A stretch of 64,000 nt of DNA from positions 2,943,810 through 3,007,809 of the forward strand of contig KL647298.1 in the NCBI GenBank assembly GCA_000727475.1. The letters are read 5' to 3'. Position 1 is the stretch's first letter. Every line of letters begins with the position of its first letter. The notes beneath the pieces were generated by a model that made no database searches, had not been told where the DNA came from, and saw only the letters and a program-made list of their open reading frames with translations. This document shows positions 45,701 through 56,603 of this stretch, piece by piece. Both the position numbers and the translations under genes were made by a program. The stretch comes from Sarcocystis neurona (taxonomy: Eukaryota; Apicomplexa; Conoidasida; Eucoccidiorida; Sarcocystidae).

Positions 45701-45752
45701 CCAGCACTTGAACTACGGGCAATCCATTTCACTGACAAAGATGCCAGCGTAG
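42714..45752 (+). CDS. Secreted glycine-rich protein with EGF-like modules
   Basis: The start is set at the ATG at 42714 (cgtcaccATGAAAG), because it begins a clean signal peptide (basic start, then VLPLCIFLSLCVF, then small residues). An ATG 36 bases upstream in frame would put 12 residues before it. About 1,012 residues in a single exon. Order: signal peptide; acidic spacer; Cys-rich region at about residues 105-230 with an EGF-type end (CRCLPGYYGDGINC); very long Gly-rich region of GGGGGA-xGGF units (about 43.4-44.7 kb), broken by Pro-rich segments near 44.43 and 44.69-44.93 kb; a second Gly-rich part; a 25-residue duplication; and a C-terminal EGF-like module (CQGSPCGAGACVPL, then CECPQHYVL). 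No transmembrane helix or GPI signal is seen. It is likely an extracellular, wall or matrix protein; function is inference. The long antisense frames here are composition shadows. Confidence 0.8.
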   Translation: MKVPGAFPVRIPAAVLPLCIFLSLCVFQNTHGYHVKSGGASLEGDPAAALIEDHAPTFGREHSNSVPAGQPAASLVESGTSIPILTFDLMSEEDKKLARKSDAAWVCRTTAWDGGCNDREEVVGGELIEKGVCPSGQCCSRVECKTAGCGDVCVKLSHKSCKYGPLHNSKYSDGNCNCTKSKNFKCSQYAECLEFPSTENFAGGVQCRCLPGYYGDGINCHPQSGPSPPRAPNRSRSGGWAGGHAGGHAGGRASGHFGGSFGINLGGGGSFGAGTSGGPSGGYNAGGYADGGTGGTGYTTTVGGGGSSGFNLSGGATGGFSAGGGGGAAGGYSASGGGGAPGGFSAGGGGGATGGFSAGGGGGRPGYGGGGQSVGGSGRLNGGASGSINISFGGGGGAGGSGGARGGFNGGGGGGTRGSGWGGQPGGGAGMTGGGSGSTGFHFGGGGGAAGGGGAGGSGGAAGGFSANGGGGATGGFSAGGGGGAAGGFNGSGGVGTGGNGWGGQPGGGAGSLHGGGSGSWNGRGSIGFHFNGGGGGGAAGGISGGGRRTTGGAGGMVIGGGEPGGSVPNPPPPAPVYPRGPPPPFAGGNGSFGVTTNGGGGGHFNGPARSHGKGFNIGFHGGGSFGLNAGGGSGFTAGGGSAGLNGGASFGISGGFGRRQPPPREPSPPPQPTVHPGGADTPTPVIHQPSPPPSPEVVQPTPAPTPSPPEPPAPVVVRGPVPPTPEVHPPPDVPPSTHGGGKGLIGGLGKLASALAGGISITGGIGGSISASGSGSIGGNGQHGFSVAANGGGGASGGVHGGGSAQVSASGGVRGGGSGHVSAQGVSAKGWGIGKNPFTKMKLPKFGFRGGLDVNASVGGAAEPFIEASEWTQNTGGGGYQGQGGAQAGGVEASEWTQNTGGAGFQGQGGAYAGGELQGGVAGGVGGELAARRTGISDYAYSGEVPLPSTVGEEHPVCQGSPCGAGACVPLSDTEFRCECPQHYVLVESPGMAYCQHLNYGQSISLTKMPA
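43405..44700 (+). repeat. Degenerate Gly-rich coding repeats (GGTGGAGGT-type)
   Basis: Irregular repeats of ggtggcggtggaggtgca encode units such as GGFSAGGGGGA, with five or more close copies between 43670 and 44190. The whole tract is inside the single exon of the secreted glycine-rich gene. Sequence homogeneity between copies suggests unequal exchange or slippage. Confidence 0.75.
45315..45464 (+). repeat. 75-bp in-frame coding duplication
   Basis: Two adjacent 25-codon units, each starting gaagcatctgagtggactca and encoding EASEWTQNTGG followed by QGQGGA and AGG. They differ at only a few positions, so the duplication is recent. It lies near the C-terminus of the secreted glycine-rich protein, before its last EGF-like module. 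Confidence 0.85.
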
Positions 45753-47008
45753 GTGACGAAGCGGTACAGGCGAGTCGTCGCCCACGTGCTGCTGCTAGCG
45801 ATGCAGCGCACTTACAATCTAGTTCGCGCGCTTGCGGTCGAATACGGGGTGGAGACTCTGTATACGAAAAATTGTCCCAGTTGGTGTGTACATTGGAAAT
45901 TCTTGCTGGTTGTGCGGCCCCAGCCTTTGCAGCAAACACATGTGTGTGCTCACGCTCGGGAGGCAACAGAAATCTTAGGGGAGTGCTGGGACGCAGGTGC
46001 CCCTATGTGCCTGCCACGTTCCACTGAGAGGCCTGCGAGACATGCGATTCTTTGCATGGTAACATTGTGCGCAGTACAAACAATGTAGAGACATTTCGAT
46101 TTATGTGTGCTGCGTCGCGTGCGCGAGCAACATCGGCGCGTAGTGCATCACCTTTTCACACGGGTGATACGGGAGCAGAAGCGGGAGCCTGTAAAGCACG
46201 CTGCAATAACGCAGGCACGTCTACCATTTCTTGCTATCGTGCATGCGGCTGTCAGCACATTTAGTGCTTTCTTACTTCTTGCAGTGGGTTCGAATGGAGC
46301 TCTTCAGTGGAATATTTACTCGACGTATCGAGACTCGACCTTCCTGCACAGCCGCTCTGTTCCAACACTATACGGGAACTTCACCCTTTCAACGGCTATA
46401 AGCAGTCAGTCCCCTTTAACTTGTGCAGGCATCGTAGTCAAGCGAGTGCGCTTCGCACTGTAGATGCAGCGGTGCTGCCGGCGTGCTGCTCGCGTAAGAT
46501 ATCGCCGACCTGGAGCGTTTATCACCGTCATGTTCTTACACGCACATTATGCGTGCGCTACCCCGGTTCGTCTTTCTGCCGGCCAAAGCTGCATCCAGAG
46601 AACCTCCCAAGTACCGGGGCGTCGTCATATAACGTGCCCCGCACACTAGGTACACGCCAGTCTGAAGACGAGCACCACATTGCTACAAGTTACTGAACAT
46701 TTTGGCAGCTGCCGCGCGTGTTAACACACACGTGCAACGCGTGCATTTAATCGTGCAAACAGTATACAGTCAGAGAACGTATAGCCTCACGGCACGGCAC
46801 GGCGTGGTCTCTGGTTGTACTCCGACTGAACCTCACCAGATTGAGCACGATTTCTTCAGAGCTTGTGGGTTTTCTTAGAGGCGAGGGAGTTCACTTTATT
46901 CATACGCGGAAGTGCCACTTGTTTCGTAGTGTTGACGCCCACGTCTTACACGAGTAGACGGTTTTCTTTGCAAAATGGTGACGGCGCAGCACCCACGCTG
47001 CCGAAAGA
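45753..47008. other. Intergenic region between convergent genes
   Basis: It lies between the stop of the plus-strand secreted protein and the stop of the minus-strand alveolin, so it should hold both 3' UTRs. The frame at plus 46107-46463 has one hydrophobic segment but no in-frame ATG and no splice support. Nothing else was seen. Confidence 0.5.
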
Positions 47009-49149
47009 CTAGTTTATGTTCACCTGACTTCGTTCTCCTGGCGCCAGAGGCGTAACTGTAACTTGGATATACGGGCCTACTTCGCCGCCGCCTCCGGCTG
47101 TCTGCTGTTGCTCACTGGTGTTTGCGCCAGTAAGCGTCGTGGTCATTTGTGGAATCGGTTGCTGTGACTCCAGGTGGCTCACTGAAGCCTGCGCAGGCGA
47201 GCCAGCAGGAACAGGTTGCTGGTCTGCTCTAAGAGGCAGCGGCACTTGAGATTTTGACCAACCCGCCCAGCCAGCGGGAGGCTGCCCGCCGTCCCAGCCA
47301 GGAGGAGAAGGGATTGAGCTGTAACCTTGCTGTGCGAGAATTTCGACGGTACCACCAGGATCCATCTGCAGTTCAGGAAATCCGCAAATGACAACAACTT
47401 ATCGTCCACGTCGGCACAGCACGGTTTTCTCAGACTCAGTACAGTAGGTGGCCTTACAGATGCCAAAATCTATTCAAGTGTCTGGTGAGCTGCGTTTACC
47501 AGCGCGTGCTCACCTCCACGACTTGTTCCTGCTGAGCCATGCAGCATTCGCTTAGCGGGTATAGAAACCCGCCGCCGCGCTGGAACGCTCCCACTGTTTT
47601 GCTGGCCTCTTGAGCACCTTGGTAGTACAGGGGAAGAAGCTGCGGATTTCCCATTGCCTCCTTCGGAACTGGGTGCTCTATTGTTCTCTGAACGTGGATC
47701 GGCACAGGCACTTCTTTGTACCGGGGCTCGATCTTTGGGCACAGATATTCTTGTATGATCTGGAGTTCGACAGGAACGGGGACGTTCCTGTCCACAATTT
47801 TTTCTACAGGAATGGGTCGGTAGTGTGTCATTGGAACTTCGACTGGTTTAGGAATGTGTCTGTATTGAGGTGTCATGACGTTTCTGTATGTGTGCTGGAT
47901 ATGAGGGACTTCGACAACCTTTTCCACGTCCACCGGCTGCTCAACGACATGTACCACACGCTTTTCGACGCCTTGCTCTTCGTGGATGACCTCAGTAGTC
48001 TCCACTGGACGATCGACAACAACATCGCGATACTCCGCTTCTGGAATTTCTACAATTTTCTCTTTGACAACCTTCCGAGGAACCGGTATAACGCGTTCCT
48101 GGACTACGACTCGGGGCACCTCGATAATTTTCTCTTGATAGATGTACTGCGGGACTTCGACAATCCTGTCAACGACCTGGAGAACGGAGGGACACGAGGA
48201 GCTGGGGAAGAGTATACAGCACCAGAGACGAGTGCGCATTCGTCACACTTGTGTTCCATTCTGGGGCATTACACGCACACAAACCTACCTTCACTTGAGG
48301 GACCTCTATGATTTTTTCTTGGTACACTGGCTTGTGGACATGCTTAACACGCTCCTTTATAATGGGTTTGGCCACGTGTGTAACTTTTTCCTGAAGCACA
48401 TGTTGCGGAACCTCAACGAGTCGGTCCACATACTGCACTTGAGGGACTTCAATGACGCGCTCTTGTATCTCCTCTTTCAAGACTTCGACGACACGTTCCT
48501 GAAAAATCGACACGCTCGCGGCTGTACAATTGGCGACGTTATCCGCAGCGGGTTTCTCTTTCACCAGGAAATAACTAGTACATGACGGAAGGCGACTGGA
48601 GATGTAAGAACGTCATGCAGAAAGAAATTCTTTCCATGTAAACTGCTTGTGGGGACGACTACGCGGTGTGCAGAGAGCACGCGCCCCAGACCTTATTTTC
48701 TTTTCTTAACACCTGCCGACAAACCGCGTGGCACGGGTGTCGCGGGAGCTCCCGATAGCATTACGGCTCTACGAACCGGTGTGTATACTGCCCACGCGGA
48801 AGTCTTTTGCAGCGGGGAACAAGGAGCGGCAGTACGTGGAGAAAAATCTGGTTTCTTGGTGAGCAAATTTTCTGCGTAAAGTGCAACGCACCTTCTTGTG
48901 GTTTCAGGTAGGCGCGTCTGGGCTCAAGCATACGTCGAGCATCTAAATACCTGAACTAGAAGTTGCAGTGACCTGCTTTACCTGAACAAGAGGTTCGAGA
49001 ATTCGGGGTTCTCCTTGCGCTGCCACTACACCGGAAACAAGTCTGCTGCCGGGTCCGCGTTGCTGCTGGCGTTGCTCTGCGGTGGCAAGAGGCTGGACAG
49101 CCTCGCCTTCGCAGCACGCGGAACCTTCAGGCCAACAGTTAGAAAACAT
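47009..49149 (-). CDS. IMC4: Alveolin-family inner membrane complex protein, IMC4-like
   Basis: Four exons on the minus strand, all in phase 0: 49149-48982, 48498-48289, 48176-47514 and 47365-47009, about 465 residues. The N-terminus has paired Cys (MFSNCWPEGSACCEGEA), a likely palmitoylation site. The core from exon 2 through exon 3 is the alveolin Val/Pro/Glu repeat (YVDRLVEVPQ, QEKIIEVPRVVVQERVIPVP, VPVPVELQIIQEYLCPKI). The tail is Gly/Pro/Gln-rich with no terminal Cys cluster. Known: alveolins form the filament network under the alveolar sacs of apicomplexan pellicles and give the cell its shape. The IMC4 label rests on the divergent pairing with an IMC1-like gene 1.5 kb away, since I recall the two being neighbours in Toxoplasma. 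Alveolin membership is very likely; the exact orthologue is less sure. Confidence 0.8.
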
Positions 49150-50627
49150 GCTGGCAAGGTGTGGGCAGACGGTAATTTCAACACTCGAAAAAAATTCCCG
49201 AGAAAATAGGTAGAGGCTGGAAAGTGTCTCAGATGGCCAAGTGAGGTCGCACGCGCTCTCGCCGTGGTAGTGTTGATTGACTGAGCGCGTGCGCGCCAGA
49301 CAGACGCACCGCCGTGGAACTCCTCTCAAGTCCGACGGAGCTGGACTTCGGAGCAAAAATAGCTCAGGACATTGGTAGGTGACTACAAACTTTTATGGCT
49401 GATACGTGCAGAAAACTTCCCTTTAGCAAACGTGCATCGGCCGCACTGGCTTCCTTCATGACGACAGCACGGGGACGCCGAACAAGCGCACGCCCCTGCA
49501 AGGCACCGCGCACTGCGCGTGGATTGAGCGATCGAAGTGGCGAACGGGGCAGTTCTTCTGCAGTAACAGCCACAGCTGCACTGCGGCGGGAGCTCAGGAG
49601 TCGTGCTACTAGTGGTACTAGCCGGTGTGGACAGCTCGATAGCATCCCGAGAAAGCGTAGCGGTTGAAGTCCGTAAAGATTGACAGACGGGGGGAATGAA
49701 GCTTGGAATCCATCCCTGTCTTTCTTTCCGGAAACGCGAGCGCAAAATACAGTCCCCACGTGTATACAAGCCACGCAGGACAAGCCTGCTCGGAAGGCTG
49801 TGCTGCGGCACTAGTACAAGGCAGTGCTTTCCGTGGGCGCTGCTGTCTTGAGCTTTCGGCGTCGATACAAGGTCGGCAGCTATCCAGCTAGGGCTGGTGG
49901 AAGCGCGTGGAGCCGCTGCTGTTGCAGCGGATGAGGTTGCGCTACGGAGGAGATGTACTATGAGAATGTAGCCGGCGGCGCCCGTGCAACTGGGCCGGCT
50001 GGTCTCTCGATGATTTCGGCTCTGGCCTACATTATCTAACCCAGCTCCGAGTGTAGAAATTGTATGTGCCAGTTTACTGCCCGTGCCCCGTGCGAGACAG
50101 CGTGCACAACACGCAGAAATATTTGTGGACGGGGTTTTGAGGTTGCCGGTCCTCGTGTCCCGTCCTTTCTAGCAGGCATTTCTTCGGGTTTCTGCTGTTC
50201 TGTTGTACGGTTATCACTTCTCGGCGCTGGATAGCCCTTTTCGGCACAGGGCCAAGGTGCGCCATAGCAGTGTTATTCGTCCATAGCTGGTCACTATGGC
50301 TGTTGTGGAGCGATTTTCGATACGAACAGCTCGCCGTTATCGACTATTCTAGATTCCTTATGGAGTTCCTGCTACAGAACAGTCGGAGAGCTGTTTTTTC
50401 AGGCGTAGCCTCTGTTCTGCTGCGCCTTCTGCGGGACGTCCGTCCCGATGAAGTTGCCATTTTGTTCATTTGAAGTATTTGTTCGTTGCTTGTCACGCGT
50501 AGCGTCCCGTCGTGCGCCCGACAGAACGTAGCCCGACTGCCGCCACTAAAAAGTAGAAATTCGTACCCCTGCCGTTGGGTCGAGCGGCAAGAAACGCATT
50601 CAAATCAACGCCTTTGTACTGAGCAAA
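49150..50627. promoter_or_regulatory. Shared divergent upstream region of the two alveolin genes
   Basis: A 1,478-base interval between two start codons facing away from each other. Frames at minus 49364-49783 and plus 50270-50473 have no motif. It should contain both promoters and 5' UTRs. I could not identify a specific element by eye. Co-expression of the pair is inferred from arrangement and shared function only. Confidence 0.5.
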
Positions 50628-53375
50628 ATGTTTCAGGAGTGCTGCGAGAAGGCGAGCAATTGCTGCCAGCCCAGTGATGAAGCTGCCCTGCGGGAAAATG
50701 TGGCGCGGAGCTCGGCGATCGGCGAGGAGGGACGGGTTGCAGGTGCTGCTCCTGCAGGAACTTCGCAGGAACAGTCCACCAACATGGCAGAGAGTTCCTC
50801 TTCTACTCAAGTTCAGGATGCCTACCAGTCAGTGACACTCGAGGAACGCGCGGACCGGTCTAGGACAGCGCCGGTTACGGAACAAACGGAACGACAATGG
50901 GTAAGAGAAAGTAAGATGGAGCTGGTGCAGGCCAAGTAGCACCAACGGACCGGTGACGAAGCGTAGTCACGCAGCAGCCAACACCTCTCGAACAGTGCAG
51001 CTTACAGAGAGAAACGCATCACGCTTCATGCGTTGTCCCACGGCGGGGCTAAAGGGATGCTGTGCCGTTGAGCAGCCGTGGATTCAGATGTTCCTCAGTA
51101 AAAAGGACACCTCCCAGCTGGTGTACACCTCGTGAGGTGCCAGCGGAAGCTTCACTGTTGTGGTCTCCCTCTTGTATTTAGGTCGCCATTACTGCTTACC
51201 AACCAATAGACACTGTTACAAAAACAGTAGAGGTGCCGGTGGTCCGTACCGTAGAGACGTATGTGCCGAAGGTGGTGGTCGAGGAGAAAATCATCCAGGT
51301 CCCAAAATATGTTCCCGAATACGTTGAAAAGGTTAGTTGACGGATGTCCCCGATGCAGCGCTGACCGACATGCGAAAAACGCTTATTCCAACAGTGGGTC
51401 AACTTACCCAGTTTGGTACAGCTTAACTGGTAGCCTGCGTTAAACTGAGATTACTGCACATCCAGGTCGTCGAAGTTCCGGAGGTCAAATACGTCGACAA
51501 GTTGGTTGAAATCCCTGACTACCAATTTCAGTATAAATACGTGCCTAAGGTCGAGACTAAAGAAAATGTCATTCAACGGCCTAAATACGAAACCAAATAC
51601 ACAGAAAAGGTGGTGGAGGTCAGCCAGGTCAAAGAGGTGGTCCGATATCAAGAGGTTGAAGAGGTCGAGGAAATTATTAGGTAAGAGGGACCCACCTGCG
51701 TAGCGGACTCCAGGGCTTTTTCCTGACAATGTCGAGGTTATTTCAAGGTAGGGGTGGCCCGGCAGAATAGCGGCATATGCGTTTCTTCCGAACAGTGTGC
51801 AGCGCCTACTGTAGTGGAGGGCCGCGTATGTATACTGCTCTGATGTGATGGACTAAAGAATTCGTACAAAGAACAAGTTCCATCGTATACGGTAGTATGC
51901 TAGAAGCTCTGAACGAGCAGCCGACGCGCTTTGAGGTTGCTAAGAGGCTCGCTGTTGGCAATGCACTGCTCAGATACGTGCCGAAAGGCCACGCGATACC
52001 GGAGGAGTGGAAGCGGGCGCAGGAGGAGCAACAGCGGCGCGAAGAAGAGAAGAAGGAAAAAGAGGCCCAGGAAAAACAGGCGCTGGAAGGTTTACTTGCG
52101 GAGGAGAAGGAACTTCAGGACAAAAGAATGACGGATCAGCAACGTATTCAGCAGGAAATTGTCCAGCGGCAAAGGGCGGAGCATGAGCGCATCATAAAGG
52201 AGAGAAAAGAGGCGGAGAGGCTGCAGTACGGACTGCCTGAAGGTGCCCCTCCTGTAAGCTTGATTCATTCGTAGCTGCGCACGTGCAAAGAACATGCACA
52301 ATTTTGCTGCTGCTTTGTGATTTACACTGGCTGCACCAATCAACGTAGGGTCAAAAGCGGTTTCCACATGTCGTTCAACGGTGAAAGCTCTGTGGCATCG
52401 GGAAATGTATAAGTAGGCACTGTGCGAAGCTGTGGCTTGTGTTACTGCGGGATCTTCGTGCACCTGCAGATGCCCTTTATACCTAAAGTGGAGCAAGTTT
52501 TCAAGCCCAAGGTCGTCAAGCAGGTGGAAATTCAGAAACACGTACCCATTTCCGTGGATGTGCCTGTTCCCTACATGGTCCCAAAGCCTGTTGTTGTTCC
52601 CGTGCAGGTCCCCGTATTGAAATTCAGGGACCACTTTGTTCCCGTGCCTGTTCGCAGACGAGTAATCCCACGTATACGCTGGACCAATGAAGTTTATGAG
52701 GTAGAATGCATAAAAGAAAAGCCTTTCCTGCAGGTGCAAGACGTGATAAAACCGGTGCCCTGCGATGTGGAAATCAAAGTGCATGAGTTTGTGGAGCGCG
52801 CAGCGCCCATCAATCCCGCTGAATTATCACAGGCGGACATCCACGCCATGTGGATGCGTGTCAACGCTGATCTGGCAGAGAAACGCAAAGCAGAGCTTGG
52901 CGAAAAGTATCCGTACGTCAAACATCCACCGGGCACCGTATTCGGGGAGCCTGGATGTAGCGAAGGCGAAGGCGAAGAGGGTGGCGAAGCACAAGAAGGT
53001 GAGGCACGAGAAGGTGTTGAGCCCCTGGCGTTACATCCTGGTCATCCCCTTAACATGGCATACCTTCAAAACGAATGGATCAAGAAGGAAACAACTGCGA
53101 CTCACGAAATGTATACCCCAGAGTGGTTCGAAGCTCATCAGAAAGCGTTGCACAATTTAACGATGCAGCATCCGACGCAGGTGCAGTTATCCGCAGAACA
53201 GGCATCCCAACTTCAGCAGCAGGAGCCTCAGTTTGGGGAAGCCCCCTGGCTTGATGAAGGAGTAACGACACAGAAGAAAGGACGTGCTCGAGATGTGGCC
53301 GATAGTGCCCAATGTTGCCCCGTTTGCAACAGCGTGTGTGGGGGAGGCGATGGTGTCTGCAAGTGTGAGTGCTAG
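50628..53375 (+). CDS. IMC1: Inner membrane complex protein 1 (alveolin)
   Basis: Five exons: 50628-50900, 51182-51331, 51466-51680, about 51896-52253 and 52470-53375. Phases match throughout and give about 633 residues, close to the roughly 600 I recall for Toxoplasma IMC1. The N-terminus carries Cys pairs (MFQECCEKASNCC) and the C-terminus a dense Cys cluster (CCPVCNSVCGGGDGVCKCEC), both candidate palmitoylation regions anchoring it to the alveolar membrane. Exons 2, 3 and the start of 5 hold alveolin repeats (VVEVPEVKYVDKLVEIPDY, MVPKPVVVPVQVPVLKFRD). Exon 4 is a highly charged helix (EEQQRREEEKKEKEAQEK) between repeat blocks; its acceptor is weak and an alternative start at 51878 is possible. 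Known role: main component of the subpellicular network. It is transcribed away from the IMC4-like gene. Confidence 0.85.
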
Positions 53376-56300
53376 ATGAGCCACCGTAGAAGTCTTGCGC
53401 GAGCTGTGTCACCTGCATCCCTCTTCGCTTGCCTTCACTTCGAAATTTAGCAAACGCTGTTTCGAAACCTGGGTGTGCTTTAAATCTAGTACCGGTTGTC
53501 TTCTGCACAGCATTCTCTGTGTCACATGTGCCAACACGCCTCAGGCGTAAACCGTTTTGAGCGACAAAACATACCCCAGCAAAGTCTCAGCTCGTGACTC
53601 TGGTGTAACCCGTCGTGTGCATCACCGACTGGAAGAGCAGGGTTGTTTCCGGCTACTGGACTGTAGCGGTCGGCGTAGAACGCTCACGAATACACACAGC
53701 GGTCATCATTTTCAAGGAAGGTCTTAGCGAACGATGTACAACAGCGCAGATGAAAGTGCTATGGACTCGTCATTTCAGCAGTCGATCTACGGCTATCTAT
53801 TGTAAAGCAGTGCCTAATCAGGAGCGAATCCGTCTCGAAATGTTGAGGCGGCGGCGCGGAGGCGAACAGACAGGTGATGAATACACACATCTACCGTACA
53901 CGCCCTTTGATTGAGCGCCGCTATCGCACTGCACCGGCTTGGATATCAAAACTCCTGCAAGAAGAAAAATGCGATTTCTAGTGCCCTAGTTTTGACCAGC
54001 TAGTGCTGCGGCGTACATGCTGATAGCCACAAGTGTTTGAACAAAACGTGGTAGCACCGCGTGTGTGACACCCGGCCTGCCCGACTATGACTTCCGTTGA
54101 CGGTGTTCCATGACAACCTGATGCGCTGTAGTGTATGTAGGGCAGATTCTCGACATTGAGTTTCCTCCAAACCTGCCGTCTCCGGATTCGAACGACACGG
54201 AAGTCCTGCGGATAGCAAGCAGATGTAAAGATATATATATGTGAGTACACAGTTACTTACCGACGCTTTCTTTGAACGAAGGTAGTGCCGCGGCCATCAT
54301 GTTCTACCCAACTAGGGTCTTCGTCGAAGACGTATGTACACACGAGCACATAGCTTTTCATTTCGACCCTGCGGTGGCCGATTCTGCAATAGTTCGCCCT
54401 CACCTACCTGACTGCGTTGTACGAACGACGGCAAGCTTTCGAGCCCGCAAAGAGATGATCCGGTACCTCCTCATGGAAGAACTGCCCAAGAAAAAAATGA
54501 CCTTGTCGGTGAAGCGGAGGGTTTGTCCTGACCATGCACACCGAGTAAGGTAGGAGGGAAGGTGCTAAGGAGACATTCGGAAAAAGTGAAAGTCTTCGAC
54601 TTGCACATACTGGGACAACGTTTCTGGAAGTTAGTTGCCTGGATATTTTTGATATATATCGGTTAGCCAGAGACGGGAGAACTTGACAGAGCGCACTTCA
54701 CAGATCTTCCGGTCTAGTTACAGGGATGCGTCGTCCCCTGAAGATGACCACCAAAAAGAAAGGTGCTGTAGAATCTTTTTCATGAAGCAGCTTCGTTGCT
54801 GTACAGATGCATTGCTTTTCCAGCTGCTCAGCGTCTTCACTAGCAATTCTTAGACACGCGCGAAGTCTCTCATCAGACTAACTTGAAGTGGAGCAACTTC
54901 TAACCTCACGATAATAAGCTTTGCCACCACACGTCGTTGCAGTGACTTGTACAAGATACTCCGTAGGACATTACGACCGTCGTCAAATAACGCACGACGC
55001 TGCTTAATGCATCCTACGGCGACATCGCTTCCCAAGCGGCTGCTGTTCTTCCTCGGTGCGAAGTTCGCTTCAGAACAAGCCGCATATTACGGGTGCAGAC
55101 ATGAGGATAACAGGAGTATCTGTCATGTACAGTTTCTACTAACAGAGACTTGATCCAAGACTTTACGATTCTAAACATACTGTCACTCAAAGTGTGAAGT
55201 GGCTTTGCATCCTCGAAAGCTCTCTACGTTTCACGTCACACCTTCACTCACTGTCCTGAAAAGCCTCAGGGAGCTCAGGCATTCTCTGCGGACTTGGTAT
55301 TGGCGTTACAGGCGTATTTTGAGCAGCGCAATATTGCCTGCTCCGTGAATGAAAATCTATGTCACATAAGAAGATTCTCCAAGTGCATGCTGAGTTGCAC
55401 GGGGTTCGAAATCAGTTAAGTTCAAGTTGCTCGGCTGCAAAGCCAACAGTGTAAAATTCTGATTCCACACAGAGGGAGGGCTGTGAACCGGTCCTCTATA
55501 CGTTCATCTCTACCAGCAAACGTGTCCACGCATGCACAAAACATAGGTGCGCAGCTGTGTAGCGTCAACAGTTTCACGCAGGCCGACAGACATCAAGGGA
55601 TTCAGCTTCCTACAGAGACCTCGACTACATTTGGAGAGTTCATACATACCGTTATGAATCAAGCAGCAGACGCGCTGGCTGTCTATCACCGCAGATTTCT
55701 GACTGTCCATAAAACATCGTGGTCGTGTGGCAACTAAATTACTGCTGGGTTCCACAACCTTGTGCTCCCTCCATCCGTATAACACTCGCCGTCTTCGTAT
55801 GCCGAAAACCTTGTAAACACGTGTGTACGTCTTTCGTTCGTCCACCACGCCGACTGAGGGATAAGAGCCACAACGGCTTGTAATGTGTAGTTGTGTGCAT
55901 TTCTCATCTGCGTCGTCGACACAGTAGGAACGTAATGTTCTTTTCTCAGAATGGTGTAGCTCTGCTTCTTTTTCGTCTGGCAGATCGCTCATGTTTGGAC
56001 TCAACGCCAACATACCACGGTAGACCCTGCCCCACCCGAATGCGCATGCGACCTCTGCTTTTGACTGTACGCCCACTCGCTGCCGTCTTGAAGTGCGAAT
56101 TACTCATGTTAAGAATAGAACTGTCTCCTCTCGACAACAACACTGTATCGCACTCCGCCTTACCTTTCCAGAAAGTGCATTCAACGTGCGTAACGGTATC
56201 CGACTCTTCCACTATTATCCAACAGCAGCAGCAGATTGAATCGCCGGCCGATGTTCTGATGTCCAATGGTATGAAAATTGCACCACATATCCTTGATCCC

Positions 56301-56603
56301 CTGTTTTCACAAGGATAGTGAGTCTTTTTTCTCCGCGTCCCCGCTGCGTGACCACGTGGGACAGGGAGATCTGGACTTTTCTTCGATCTGCTGCCGTTTC
56401 GCCTGAGTTCCTCCAGGACTGCGGCCGCTGCCAGATGAGCACACGTGGACAAAACGGTCTGGCCTCTTTTCTGGATCTACAGCCGTTCTGTTCAAGTCCC
56501 ACCAAGGCTGCTAGAAAGCTAGTGGGAGAGTCGGTGCTTGCAAACAGTCTACGCCAGCCAGATAATCTGGTGTACTTCCATCAAGTGACAAACTTTTTTC
56601 ACC
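53376..56603. other. Interval between IMC1 and the guanido-kinase-like gene; weak candidates only
   Basis: One plausible exon is listed separately (54299-54544). At 55950-56450 both strands are open: a plus frame ending at 56318, and a minus frame ending at 55946 with ECTFWKGKAECDTVLLSRGD. I cannot choose between them. The remainder has short frames with stops and no motifs. A minus-strand gene here would be divergent from the gene at 56604. Confidence 0.35.
54299..54544 (+). CDS. Candidate first exon of a hypothetical gene
   Basis: ATG at 54299 (gccatcATGTTC) opens 82 codons ending CACCGA|gtaagg at 54544. The peptide has normal composition (FYPTRVFVEDVCTHEHIAFH, later MIRYLLMEELPKKKMTL) and no repeats. 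A second donor (GAC|gtatgt) occurs within it at about 54331. Partner exons were not identified in the next 2 kb. No family was recognised. Confidence 0.25.

Noticed and set aside
46107..46463. Possible membrane protein frame with one hydrophobic stretch
   Set aside because: No in-frame ATG, no splice sites that give one, and no motif; it lies in the 3' intergenic region of convergent genes.
55946..56452. Minus-strand frame with ATG, and overlapping plus-strand frame 55893-56318
   Set aside because: Both look partly protein-like, overlap, and lack motifs or linked exons. I could not decide which, if either, is coding, so neither is called.
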